A stretch of DNA of 64,000 bases from XN24 sp035514535 (GTDB taxonomy: Bacteria > Pseudomonadota > Gammaproteobacteria > Steroidobacterales > XN24): contig DATKAZ010000002.1 of assembly GCA_035514535.1 (NCBI GenBank), positions 49,036-113,035 on the forward strand, written 5' to 3'. The first letter of the stretch is position 1, and each line of letters opens with the position of its first letter. The notes under the pieces were generated by a model. The model was not told where the DNA came from. It worked only from the letters and a program-made list of their open reading frames with translations, and did no database searches. Positions 7,325 to 15,625 of this stretch are shown here, piece by piece. A program made the translations under genes and the position numbers.

Positions 7325-10216
7325 TTACGCCGGGCGAATCTGGCAGAGGGAGACCTTGGTCTCCTGCATCGCAGTGACCGAGTCGTAGCCGTAGGTGAAC
7401 GCGTCGTTAGCCGCGGACCCCCGGACAAACGGATGCGAGCCTTCCGGGTATTTCGAGAGCAGGTCCTTGCCCTCGAACCAGCCACCGAAGTGGAACGGCG
7501 TGAACACGACGCCGCGGCCGACCCTGTCCGTGATCATGGCCTTGACTTTCAGCAGTCCTCCTTCCGCACCCTCGACCCAGACCCACTGGCCCTCCTTGAT
7601 GCCGCGGTCATTGGCATCCGCCGGGTTGATCTCGACAAACATCTCCTGCTGCAACTCGGCCAACCAGGGGTTCGAGCGGGATTCCTCGCCACCGCCCTCG
7701 TATTCGACGAGCCGGCCGCTGGTGTGCACCAACGGGTACTCCTTGGTGAAGTCCTGCTGCTGGATCGACGCGTAGCGCGTGGGCAGCCGCCAGAAGGCCT
7801 TGCGGTCCTCGTAGGTCGGATATTCGGCCACCAGGTCGCGTCGCGGTGAGTACAGCGGCTCGCGATGGATCGGGATGGGATCCGGGAAGTTCCAGACCTT
7901 GCAGCGCGCCTTCGCATTGCCGAAGGGTGCGCAGCCGTGCTCGATCGCGACGCGCTGGATGCCGCCCGAGAGATCGACCTTCCAGTTCTTGCCCTCGGCC
8001 GCGACCTTCTCTTCCTCCGTCAGGTCGTCCCACCAGCCGAGCTGCTTGAGCATGTCGGCGGTGAATTCCGGATAGCCGTCCTCGATCTCGGCGCCCTTGG
8101 TCCAGGAATCCTCGGCAAGGAGGTTGACTCCTTCGTACTCGACACCGAAGCGCGCCCGGAAATTCAGGCCGCCTTCCGCGACGGGCTTGCTGGTGTCGTA
8201 GAGCAGCGGCGTGCCGGGGTGGTTGAACTCCGGCGTGCCCCAGCACGGCCATGGCAGGCCGTAGTAATCGCCGTCACAGGGGCCGCCCTCGGCTTTGAGG
8301 GTCGTCGTGTTGAAGGTGTGCTTGTTCGCCATATGCAGCTTCAGGCGTTCCGGGCTCTGGCCCGTGTAGCCGATCGTCCACATGCCGCGGTTGAACTCCC
8401 GCGTGATGTCCTCGACCAGCGGCTCCTCGCCGTTGACCTCGATGTTCTTGAACATCTGCTGCTCGAAGCCGAGCTTCTTCGCGAACTTGTACATGATGGT
8501 GTGATCGGGCAGCGACTCGAACAGCGGCTCCATGATCTTATCGCCCCACTGCAGCGACCGGTTGGACGCGGTACGCGACCCGGAGGTCTCGAACTGCGTG
8601 CAGGCCGGCAGCAGGTACATGCCTTCCTTGGTACGATCCGGCAGCACCGCCGTGTGCGTCGGATACGGGTCGACCACCACCAGCAGGTCGAGCGCCTCCA
8701 TGGCCTTCTTCTGCTCGGCGCCGCGCACCTGGCTGTTGGGGGCATGGCCCCACATGAACAGCGCCTTCAGAGCGGTCTTCTGGGAGACGTTCTCGTCACT
8801 CTCGTTGACGCCGTCGTACCAGCGCGACACGGTGATCCCGTTCAGGTTCATCGCCGGGGTCGGCGTGTCGCCGTTCAGGTAGCTCGCCTGGTCGAAGCGC
8901 GCCTTCAGCCATTCGTAGTCGATCTCCCACACGCGGGCCCAGTGCTGCCAGGAGCCGTCGGCAAGGCCGTAGTAGCCGGGCAGCGTATCGGACAGCACGC
9001 CGAAGTCGGTCGCGCCCTGCACGTTGTCGTGGCCGCGGAAGATGTTCGCGCCGCCGCCTGACACGCCGACGTTGCCGAGGGCCAGCTGCAGGATGCAATA
9101 AAGGCGCGTGTTGTTGTTGCCGATGGTGTGCTGCGTGCCGCCCATGCACCAGACGATCGTGCCGGGGCGATTCTCGGCCATCGTCTGCGCCGCGCGCTTC
9201 ATGTCGTCGCCGGGAACACCGGTGACGTTCTCGACCACATCGGGCGTCCACTTCGCGGCCTCGACGCGCACTTCATCCATAAAAGCCACGCGCTTGCGGA
9301 TGTATTCCTTGTCTTCCCAGCCGTTCTCGAAGATATGGTGGAGCAGGCCGTAGATCAGGGGCACGTCCGTGCCGGGCCGGAAGCGCAGGAACTGGTCGGC
9401 ATGCGCCGCGGTGCGCGTGAAGCGCGGGTCGGCGACGATCACCTTCGCACCGTTCTCCTTGCCGCGGAGAATATGCTGCATCGACACCGGGTGGGCTTCC
9501 GCCGCATTGCTGCCGATGAAGAAGATCGTCTTGCTGTTGTGCATGTCGTTGTAGGAATTCGACATCGCGCCATAGCCCCAGGTGTTCGCAACACCCGCGA
9601 CGGTCGTCGAATGACAGATGCGCGCCTGGTGGTCGATATTGTTCGTCCCCCACATGGCCGCGAACTTGCGATACAGGTAGGACCCCTCGTTGCTGAACTT
9701 GGCCGAGCCGACCCACATCACGGCATCCGGGCCATGCTGCTCGCGAATGCCCATCAGGCGGTCGCCGATCTCGTCGATCGCCTGGTCCCAGGACAGCCGC
9801 TCCCACTTGCCGTTGACATTCTTCATCGGGTACTTGAGCCGGCGCTCGCCATGGCCGTGCTCGCGCACCGACGCGCCCTTGGCGCAATGCGCGCCCAGGT
9901 TGAGCGGCGAGTCGAAATCCGGCTCCTGGCCGGTCCACACGCCGTTCTGGACCTCGGCGACGACGCCGCAGCCCACCGAGCAATGGGTACAGATCGAACG
10001 CCTGATCTCGACGGGGCCCGTGCCCATTTCCCTGGCCGCCTCGGCCCGCGACCGCCGCATCATGGCCGGGGGCAGGGTCGTGGCAACCGCGCCAGCACCG
10101 AGTGCGAGGCCGGTGCGGCGCAGGAAAGTGCGCCGGTCGACAGCGCGGCCCAGCACGCCGTTCAGCGTGCCGCTCGATTCAGTAGAGGGAAGGTTGGATT
10201 TCTTGGTCAGCTTCAT
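7325..10216 (-). CDS. fdhA: Formate dehydrogenase catalytic subunit (alpha), molybdopterin enzyme
   Basis: 963 residues from ATG 10216, which has CGGAG 9 nt upstream. An N-terminal TAT signal (DRRTFLRRTG, about residues 27-36) precedes a [4Fe-4S] site at C76, C79, C83 and C111. The metal ligand region reads HQARICHSTT with Cys201, so this is a cysteine-ligated enzyme, not a selenocysteine one; the following His is the conserved catalytic His. Later motifs (GSNAAEAHPV, GGTQHTIGNNN, CTQFETSGSRTASNRS, TPFHFGGWFEG) are typical of periplasmic respiratory formate dehydrogenases. It oxidises formate to CO2 with Mo or W bound to bis-MGD. The tungstate uptake genes nearby make W plausible, but the sequence alone cannot decide between the metals. 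Confidence 0.96.
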   Translation of the reverse strand: MKLTKKSNLPSTESSGTLNGVLGRAVDRRTFLRRTGLALGAGAVATTLPPAMMRRSRAEAAREMGTGPVEIRRSICTHCSVGCGVVAEVQNGVWTGQEPDFDSPLNLGAHCAKGASVREHGHGERRLKYPMKNVNGKWERLSWDQAIDEIGDRLMGIREQHGPDAVMWVGSAKFSNEGSYLYRKFAAMWGTNNIDHQARICHSTTVAGVANTWGYGAMSNSYNDMHNSKTIFFIGSNAAEAHPVSMQHILRGKENGAKVIVADPRFTRTAAHADQFLRFRPGTDVPLIYGLLHHIFENGWEDKEYIRKRVAFMDEVRVEAAKWTPDVVENVTGVPGDDMKRAAQTMAENRPGTIVWCMGGTQHTIGNNNTRLYCILQLALGNVGVSGGGANIFRGHDNVQGATDFGVLSDTLPGYYGLADGSWQHWARVWEIDYEWLKARFDQASYLNGDTPTPAMNLNGITVSRWYDGVNESDENVSQKTALKALFMWGHAPNSQVRGAEQKKAMEALDLLVVVDPYPTHTAVLPDRTKEGMYLLPACTQFETSGSRTASNRSLQWGDKIMEPLFESLPDHTIMYKFAKKLGFEQQMFKNIEVNGEEPLVEDITREFNRGMWTIGYTGQSPERLKLHMANKHTFNTTTLKAEGGPCDGDYYGLPWPCWGTPEFNHPGTPLLYDTSKPVAEGGLNFRARFGVEYEGVNLLAEDSWTKGAEIEDGYPEFTADMLKQLGWWDDLTEEEKVAAEGKNWKVDLSGGIQRVAIEHGCAPFGNAKARCKVWNFPDPIPIHREPLYSPRRDLVAEYPTYEDRKAFWRLPTRYASIQQQDFTKEYPLVHTSGRLVEYEGGGEESRSNPWLAELQQEMFVEINPADANDRGIKEGQWVWVEGAEGGLLKVKAMITDRVGRGVVFTPFHFGGWFEGKDLLSKYPEGSHPFVRGSAANDAFTYGYDSVTAMQETKVSLCQIRPA

Positions 10217-10268
10217 CGCCGATTCTCCGCAGTTTGACCGGTTGGACAACACACCTGGACCCGAAGGG

Positions 10269-10472
10269 TCAGATGCGGGCCTTCTGGTAGTAATTTCGGA
10301 TGTGCGGCGTCTCGTGGTAGCCCTTGGCTGCGGGCTTGGACGCCGGTGTCAGCTCCGGTGCAGCGACCGAAGTGCCGGTTGCGACCACCATTGCCGTAGC
10401 GCCGCCCGCTACCGCAAGACCCTTGAGGAATCGGCGCCTGCCGTTGGATTCCATCTTTGATTTCAGGCTCAT
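10269..10472 (-). CDS. Formate dehydrogenase-region TAT-target peptide
   Basis: 67 residues from ATG 10472, with GGAG 6 nt upstream; a GTG at 10484 in the same frame has no better signal. It contains NGRRRFLKGLAVAGG, a textbook twin-arginine signal, then a short mature part ending HETPHIRNYYQKARI. This matches the small TAT-target protein found immediately upstream of fdhA in many proteobacterial formate dehydrogenase loci (TIGR02811-type). Its function is not known; it may act in maturation or export of FdhA. It lies 52 nt upstream of fdhA and 42 nt downstream of the TorD-family chaperone gene. Confidence 0.88.
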   Translation of the reverse strand: MSLKSKMESNGRRRFLKGLAVAGGATAMVVATGTSVAAPELTPASKPAAKGYHETPHIRNYYQKARI

Positions 10473-10514
10473 TGTGCTCTCCACTTGAGTCCGCTCCAGT
10501 TACGAAATCTGATC

Positions 10515-11222
10515 TCAGCTCAAACTCTGCTGCGCCGGTTGCGCCGCCAGAAAATCCTTGAGATACCCTTTCTCTACCTCGATGAACTGCTCTCCGAGCT
10601 GGCCCACCGCGCGGTAGAACCGCGCCGACGGCGCCTGCTGCATGTCCCGGAAGAAGCGGCCCAGCCAGGGCGAAATATGGCGACTGAAAAAGCCGGCCTG
10701 TGCCTCGAGGGACACGGGCTCGTCGCCGGTGTTGATCATGGCCATGACATCGCACAGGGCGGCGGCATGGTCCTCGGGCTCCTTGACACCTTCCTGGCGC
10801 TCGAAGCCCATGAAGCGCAGCTCGTCGCGCAGGCGCGCCAGCGGCTGTTCCATCAAAAAGCCCGTCATGTACCAGGAACCATAGGGCACCAGCTCGCCGC
10901 GTCCGACGCCGATGAAGAGATCGTGGTACTCCTCCATCAGTTCGGCCGGCGAACTGCGCCCCGCGGCGGTGCCGAGCATGCGCCAAGCCGCGCCGATCAG
11001 GTCGTCGCTGTCGATTTTCTCCGCGTCGATCTCGGCCAGCAGGCTCAACATCGATTCGTCGGGGGCCGTCGCGAGAAGCCGGGCCAGCAGGCTCCACGCA
11101 TTGGCGCGCAACGCGTCCTCGCCCGTCGCGCTTTGCGTCGCACTCCCCTGCGAAACCTCCATCCCGACGTCGGCAGCAGCCTCGGTCATCGAATGCTCGT
11201 CTTTGTCATTGTGGGTATTCAT
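10515..11222 (-). CDS. TorD/DmsD-family molecular chaperone
   Basis: 235 residues, all-helical and cytoplasmic. Recognisable family features are LRANAWSLLARLL near residue 37; EEYHDLFIGVGRGELVPYGSWY near 97-118 (the conserved E-Y-x-x-L-F...P-x-x-S-x-Y core); and PEDHAAALCDVMA near 148-160 (the E-x-x-D-H motif). TorD-type chaperones bind the TAT signal of a molybdoenzyme and hold it until cofactor is loaded. Given its position directly upstream of the TAT peptide and fdhA, FdhA is the likely client. ATG 11222 was chosen; MTEAAAD at 11189 is an alternative start. An AT-rich 135-nt gap separates it from the polyferredoxin gene and may carry an internal promoter. Confidence 0.9.
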   Translation of the reverse strand: MNTHNDKDEHSMTEAAADVGMEVSQGSATQSATGEDALRANAWSLLARLLATAPDESMLSLLAEIDAEKIDSDDLIGAAWRMLGTAAGRSSPAELMEEYHDLFIGVGRGELVPYGSWYMTGFLMEQPLARLRDELRFMGFERQEGVKEPEDHAAALCDVMAMINTGDEPVSLEAQAGFFSRHISPWLGRFFRDMQQAPSARFYRAVGQLGEQFIEVEKGYLKDFLAAQPAQQSLS

Positions 11223-11357
11223 TCTGCAACATTCAGGCCATCAAATCGTGGCAATAACGGATAAATAACAACTATAACCGACAGGTATCGTACTCTCGTC
11301 TGAAAAAAGTGCGACATTTTGCCATTGCAATGCCCCAGAACTTCCCATCGGCAGGGC

Positions 11358-13067
11358 CTAGTTCGGCGGGCCGCCGCCCGGCCGGCCCGAGGCGAACATG
11401 TCCTTGACGCGGCAGTGCTCGCACATCTGCAGCCGGCGCCGCGCCTGCTCGTCCTGGAACATCCAGTGCCCTTCGAGCTTCTTCATCATCGCATCCAGCA
11501 GCGACCGCGTGCCGAACGGCTTGCCGCAGGACACGCAGCAGAACGGCTGCTCCTCGTGCAGCACACGCGGTTGCTGGCGCAGCTCCGCGTCGTAGAGGAA
11601 GCGGGCATGCAGCCGGATGGCGTCTTCCGGACACGCCTTCTCGCACAAGCCGCACTGGACACAGTTCCACTCCGTGAACTTCAGCTGCGGCAGGTCTCCG
11701 CCGGCGCCCAGCGCGGCCACCGGACAGACGCTGACGCAGCTCATGCACAAGGTACAGGCATCCCTGTCCACCTTGATCTCGCCGAACGGCGCTCCGGCCG
11801 GCAGGGCCGCGGACTTGCGCGGTTCCGGCGCATGGCGGTACAGGTGCTCGATGGCCAGCCGCAGGATGGCTCGCTTGTCATCCGGGAGGGTGAATTTCGC
11901 CGGCTTGCAGAGCGCTCGCGGCGGCAGACCCGCCCACCATTGATCGGCATCGGCGGCCGCCCGGGCGCTGTTGACGACGGTCAGGCTCTCTGCCGCATGG
12001 CCCATGCCCTCGAGGACGGCGCGGCCGAAAACTGCCTGCGCCTCGATTTCCGTAACCATGCGTTGCGGCGCCCGGTCCGTCACGACGATCGCGACCGCGC
12101 GCGCACCGTAGGCGAGCACCGCCAGCCACGTATCCAGGCCCACGGAACCGACTTCCTCCACCTCGAAGGGCACGATGTTCTCGGGCATCCGCGGAGCCAG
12201 TTTCTGCATCACGGCATCGCGCGACCAGGCGTCGTGAATCAACAGCACCGGGTCCTCGCCGCCCGCGTCGCGAAATCCGGCCAGCAGGGCCTTGAGATGT
12301 CCAAGCAGGTCGTTGACGGCCGGAAACGCGTAGCTCATCGCGCCGCTGGGACAGGCGGCAACGCAACTCCCGGCGCCCTGGCACAGGTACGGATCCACGT
12401 TCACCTTGTCGCCGATCGAAGTGATGGCCAGCGTCGGGCACGCGTCGATGCAGCGCGTGCAGCCGGTCAGGCCGCTGCTGCCGTGGGCACAAATATCCGG
12501 GTTGTAGTTGAAATACTTCGGCTTCTCGAACTCGCCCCGCATCTCGGGAATCTCGGCGAGGGCGCGCTCGAGCGCAGCCTCGCTGCCGCCTGCGGCGTAA
12601 TAGCCGACCGGCGGAATCTCGTGAGCAAGAAGCGGCGGATCCGAGAGATCCAGCACCAGGTCGAAATACGATCCCGGCGAGCCTGCGGCCTCGGCGAGCG
12701 AGACGACCTCGTCCGGAGTGTCGAGGTTGATTGAGAACCGCCCCAGCCGGCCGTCCACCGCGGGCCGTCCGCCGCGCACGATCACGCTGCCTTCGCGGGT
12801 GCCGGGCTCAGGGCGTTCGTCCGACGGCGCCAGCAACGTGCAGGGGATGTCGTCGCCCAGCCGCCGCGCCGCGGACAGCGCCGCGTCCTCGGACCCGATG
12901 ATCACGACCCGGCCCTGCGACTGGTAAGTGACGATCGAAGTCGGCTGGCCCTCGATCGTCACGGGGTTCTGCAACGCCTGGGTACGCGCCCGACCGTCGC
13001 TGGTCGTCGCGGGAAGCTCAGGCGTCACGGGCGGGGGGCTCACTGTCGCTGTCATCCTTTCTGTCAT
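11358..13067 (-). CDS. Polyferredoxin-like 4Fe-4S protein of the formate dehydrogenase locus
   Basis: 569 residues from ATG 13067, overlapping the end of the DUF3306 gene by 50 nt; the frame is open further upstream but only as a shadow of that gene. An N-terminal NAD-like or unknown domain (RVVIIGSEDAALSAARRLG) is followed by two ferredoxin modules. The first has CTRCIDACPT and CQGAGSCVAACPSG; the second has CTLCMSCVSVCPV and CVQCGLCEKACPED. The C-terminus has CCVSCGKPF and CEHCRVKDMF. The layout gives about four [4Fe-4S] sites plus a possible zinc or rubredoxin-like site. This protein type recurs beside TorD and FdhA in Shewanella-like fdh loci. It may supply electrons for, or regulate, formate dehydrogenase; its role is unproven. 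Confidence 0.82.
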   Translation of the reverse strand: MTERMTATVSPPPVTPELPATTSDGRARTQALQNPVTIEGQPTSIVTYQSQGRVVIIGSEDAALSAARRLGDDIPCTLLAPSDERPEPGTREGSVIVRGGRPAVDGRLGRFSINLDTPDEVVSLAEAAGSPGSYFDLVLDLSDPPLLAHEIPPVGYYAAGGSEAALERALAEIPEMRGEFEKPKYFNYNPDICAHGSSGLTGCTRCIDACPTLAITSIGDKVNVDPYLCQGAGSCVAACPSGAMSYAFPAVNDLLGHLKALLAGFRDAGGEDPVLLIHDAWSRDAVMQKLAPRMPENIVPFEVEEVGSVGLDTWLAVLAYGARAVAIVVTDRAPQRMVTEIEAQAVFGRAVLEGMGHAAESLTVVNSARAAADADQWWAGLPPRALCKPAKFTLPDDKRAILRLAIEHLYRHAPEPRKSAALPAGAPFGEIKVDRDACTLCMSCVSVCPVAALGAGGDLPQLKFTEWNCVQCGLCEKACPEDAIRLHARFLYDAELRQQPRVLHEEQPFCCVSCGKPFGTRSLLDAMMKKLEGHWMFQDEQARRRLQMCEHCRVKDMFASGRPGGGPPN

Positions 13068-13689
13068 CCGTTTCGTCGGCGTCCCCGGCTGCGGCGGAAT
13101 CCTCGCCACCCGCATCGGTCGGAGCCGCGCTGTCCGTCGCCGCGTCCTGGGGGCCCGTATCGCTGCCGGCCAGCAGGCCGGCCTCGCCAGCCTCGACCGT
13201 CTCGGCCGCATCGGCCGCATCGGCCGCAAGCTGCTTCTCCAGGAGGCGGGCGGCCGCGTGCTTCATGTCCGACGTCACGATGTCGCCCAGCGCCGGGTAA
13301 CTCCGGTAGTCGTCGATATAGTCGTCCAGTTCGCTGATGACATTGAATTTCGGGCTACGAAACAGCTTGCGCAGCGCCTGCTTGCGCAACGCCGTGCTGA
13401 CCCTGGGGGACATGAAGCCGCTGAAGTCGGAGTTCTCGTCCAGGGACTCGAGCGGCGGCATGTCCTCGTCGCCGGGGGGCAACTCGGCCGGGTCTTCCGG
13501 CCCCTGCGTGTTCTCGTCCTGGCCGGCCGCGCCGCTGCCCGGCACCGCCTCCGGCACGCTCGCCTCGTCCGGGCGGGCCGCGCTGTCGGCCTTGAGCCGC
13601 GACCATCGCCTCAAAAACGGCTCGCGCGTGCCGTCGGCTTCGTGCGCGGCCTCCTCGGTCGGCGGAGTCGGATGCTCTTTCTGGCTCAT
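13018..13689 (-). CDS. DUF3306 domain protein
   Basis: 223 residues, very acidic overall (Asp/Glu/Ala-rich tail) and without membrane segments. The family core is EPFLRRWSRLK near residue 24, and PKFNVISELDDYIDDYRSYPALGDIVTSDMKH near 118-150 (quoted in two parts: PKFNVISELDDY and DDYRSYPALGDIVTSD). This matches DUF3306, whose members sit next to DUF3305 and formate dehydrogenase genes. The acidic C-terminal tail overlaps the polyferredoxin start, implying translational coupling. It begins 4 nt after the DUF3305 stop. Function is unknown; conservation of the neighbourhood suggests FDH biogenesis. Confidence 0.85.
   Translation of the reverse strand: MSQKEHPTPPTEEAAHEADGTREPFLRRWSRLKADSAARPDEASVPEAVPGSGAAGQDENTQGPEDPAELPPGDEDMPPLESLDENSDFSGFMSPRVSTALRKQALRKLFRSPKFNVISELDDYIDDYRSYPALGDIVTSDMKHAAARLLEKQLAADAADAAETVEAGEAGLLAGSDTGPQDAATDSAAPTDAGGEDSAAAGDADETDDRKDDSDSEPPARDA
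13202..13228. repeat. Three tandem 9-bp repeats in the DUF3306 gene
   Basis: Three exact copies of TCGGCCGCA encode an Ala-Ala-Asp repeat (AADAADAA) in the low-complexity tail of the DUF3306 protein. This is likely a slippage-prone coding repeat with no separate function evident. Confidence 0.7.
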
Positions 13690-13693
13690 GACG

Positions 13694-14182
13694 TCATTGC
13701 TGCCCTTCGCCGGACCAGTCCTGTCGCCGGCGCTTGCGCGGCGGCGCTGGCTTGAAATGGCTCATTACGAATTCCTCCATACGCCCTAGAATCTCGGGCG
13801 GGATCGGCACGGCGAATACCTTGCAATCGGCCTCCACCGCGCTGGTCGACTCCGCATGGTCCGCGGTCACCGTCACCGGCGTCAACTCGTTGCTCCCGTC
13901 CTCGCTGCATATGATAAACAGTGCCGGCCGGCTGGCGGTCAGGTTGAACCAGTAGGTCTCCGCGGCGTCGCGATAAAGCTCGAGCCGGAGGCCGTCCCAG
14001 AGATATTGAGCGGCGCCGTCCCCTTCGTGCAGCAGCTGGCCGCGCGTCGACCCGGCGGCAAACCGCTCCCCCACCAGCACGGCCACGCCTTCCCAGTTGA
14101 CGAGCTTCCAGCCTGATCGGCTGATTTCCTTGCGCGCAAGGACTGCCGCGACCGGAATACTGACCAGGGGTTGCATGCGCAT
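13694..14182 (-). CDS. DUF3305 domain protein
   Basis: 162 residues from ATG 14182 (a second ATG lies at 14176). The frame stays open far upstream, antisense to the next regulator, but that extension is a high-GC shadow. The visible core VSIPVAAVLARKEISRSGW is followed by LVNWEGVAVLVGE, then LWDGLRLELYRDAAETYWFNL and SRPALFIICSED, the β-rich DUF3305 pattern. The C-terminus is basic (PAPPRKRRRQDW). It is the first gene of the minus-strand formate dehydrogenase operon, divergent from the HTH regulator at 14372 across 189 nt that must contain the operon promoter. Function is unknown; it is always near FDH genes in my knowledge of the family. Confidence 0.83.
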   Translation of the reverse strand: MRMQPLVSIPVAAVLARKEISRSGWKLVNWEGVAVLVGERFAAGSTRGQLLHEGDGAAQYLWDGLRLELYRDAAETYWFNLTASRPALFIICSEDGSNELTPVTVTADHAESTSAVEADCKVFAVPIPPEILGRMEEFVMSHFKPAPPRKRRRQDWSGEGQQ

Positions 14183-14371
14183 GATTGTGTAGGAAGCTGC
14201 CCGTCGTCTCGCGATGTGATTCGGCGAGTCGAGTAGCCTACCAGTTTGACCTGTACCGTGCCCGCCGTGGGGGATTGCGGAAAATACGGAATACTTCTTG
14301 CATGGCCTCAGGCTGCGGGCGCAGCGGCGAAAAAGCATTCCAGAGCGCTGATCGCGACAGGGAGGGGTTCC

Positions 14372-15325
14372 ATGGGGGCGGCAAGCATCGAAAGCGGAGG
14401 AAAATCCGCTGAACAGGCAAGCGACGAGCGGCCGGCCGAAAACATGCCGCGCTTCATGAGCGTGCGCCAGGTCGCGCGCTACCTGCAGGTCAACGAGAAA
14501 AAAGTCTATGCGCTGGTCGCCGACGGCGTGATCCCGGCCAGCAAGGTGACTGGCAAGTGGCTGTTTCCGCGCGACCTCGTCGACCAGTGGCTGCTGGAGT
14601 CGAGCCACGGCGGGCTGCTCGCCGACAGGATGCTGATCGCCGGCAGCGACGACCCCGTGATCTGCCGCGCCATCATGCATGTCGCCAACGAAGTCCAGGC
14701 CCGTGCCCTGATCAGCTACACGCCCACCGGCACGCAGCTCGGCCTGTCGCTGCTGGCGCGCCGGCGCGCCGACATTTGCGGCATCCACTGGGGCCCCGCC
14801 GAGGAGAGTCACCAGCGTCACCCGGCGCTGCTCAAGCAGCACCCGCCGCACAACGACTGGATCCTGGTGCGGATCTTCCTCCGCGAGCAGGGCCTGATGG
14901 TGTCGCCTAGCCTTGCCGGCAGCGACCCCGAGCAATTGTTTTCTCGTGAGAACCGCTGGGTCATGCGCCAGGAAGGCGCAGGATCGCAACGCTTCCTGCA
15001 GGAGATCGTCACCCGCCACGGTCTCGATCCCGCCGCTCGACGCGTTTCGTCGCGCGCCTACTCGGAGCGGGATGCGGCTGCCGCGATCGCGATGGGCTAC
15101 GCCGACGTCGGCATCGGCGTGCGCGCGGCGGCCACCGAGTTCGGCCTCGACTTCGTGCCGATCGGCTGGGAGGCGTTCGACTTCGCCATGCACCGCGGAA
15201 TGTTCTTCCGCACGCTGTTCCAGAAGCTGCTCGACTACCTGCGCGGCACAGAATGCCGGCGCCTGGCGCAGAAATTCGGCGGCTACGATTTCAGCCAGAC
15301 CGGCAACCTCGTGTGGCCCGTGTAG
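14372..15325 (+). CDS. HTH (excisionase/MerR-like) regulator with periplasmic-binding-like sensor domain, copy 1
   Basis: 317 residues; ATG 14372 has GGAGGGG 5 nt upstream. An N-terminal winged helix of the HTH_17 type (MSVRQVARYLQVNEKKVYALVADG, quoted here as MSVRQVARYLQVNEKK) spans about residues 27-70. It is followed by a PBP-like domain (RMLIAGSDDPVICRAIMH to the C-terminus) similar to those of TupA, ModA or ModE-like sensors: GTQLGLSLLARRRADICGIHWG, FLREQGLMVSPS, GYADVGIGVRAAATEFG. Such proteins sense molybdate, tungstate or a related oxyanion in the cytoplasm. The gene is divergent from the fdh operon and is the likely regulator of that promoter. A paralogue lies at 21759. The ligand is inferred from context only. 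Confidence 0.85.
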   Translation: MGAASIESGGKSAEQASDERPAENMPRFMSVRQVARYLQVNEKKVYALVADGVIPASKVTGKWLFPRDLVDQWLLESSHGGLLADRMLIAGSDDPVICRAIMHVANEVQARALISYTPTGTQLGLSLLARRRADICGIHWGPAEESHQRHPALLKQHPPHNDWILVRIFLREQGLMVSPSLAGSDPEQLFSRENRWVMRQEGAGSQRFLQEIVTRHGLDPAARRVSSRAYSERDAAAAIAMGYADVGIGVRAAATEFGLDFVPIGWEAFDFAMHRGMFFRTLFQKLLDYLRGTECRRLAQKFGGYDFSQTGNLVWPV

Positions 15326-15359
15326 CGAAGTCCGGCGAGCCGCGGACGCCAAACCCGCC

Positions 15360-15581
15360 TCAGGACAGCTTCAAGTCTTCGGCGATGACGTGTTCGACGT
15401 CCAGCTCCGGCAGTTCGAGCGTGACTTTTGCGGCGACGCTGCTGCCCGGGCCGAGGCGGCCCGCAGCCACCGCGTCACGGACGGCCTTCTCGATTTCCCT
15501 CTGCGAGGTGATGCCGACAACCTTCAGGAACTTGCGAATCTCGAGGTTGAACTTCTCTTCGTCCAGCGGTGCTGCAGTCAT
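15360..15581 (-). CDS. DUF6494 family small protein
   Basis: 73 residues from ATG 15581. It contains EEKFNLEIRKFLKVVGITSQ (residues about 8-27), then QREIEKAVRDAVAAGRLGPG and a β-rich tail, VTLELPELDVEHVIAEDL. This matches DUF6494, a small cytoplasmic protein family of unknown function in proteobacteria. It is co-directional with, and 44 nt downstream of, the sigma-54 activator gene, so it is probably co-transcribed. It is convergent with the HTH regulator at 14372. Confidence 0.8.
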   Translation of the reverse strand: MTAAPLDEEKFNLEIRKFLKVVGITSQREIEKAVRDAVAAGRLGPGSSVAAKVTLELPELDVEHVIAEDLKLS

Positions 15582-15625
15582 AGTCGATACTCCGTGATGT
15601 TGAGGTCGTGGGATCCGGCGTGACC

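Noticed and set aside
7325..10216. Selenocysteine formate dehydrogenase
   Set aside because: The metal ligand codon reads as Cys and there is no in-frame TGA, despite a YqeC homologue nearby.
14183..14371. A sigma-54 promoter for the fdh operon or regulator
   Set aside because: The nearest match (TGGC...TGC near 14302) has 9 rather than 10 bp between the GG and GC.
13694..15352. A 552-codon open frame extending the DUF3305 gene upstream
   Set aside because: The upstream part is antisense to the well-supported HTH regulator at 14372; the DUF3305 core begins near 14182. It is a GC-driven shadow.
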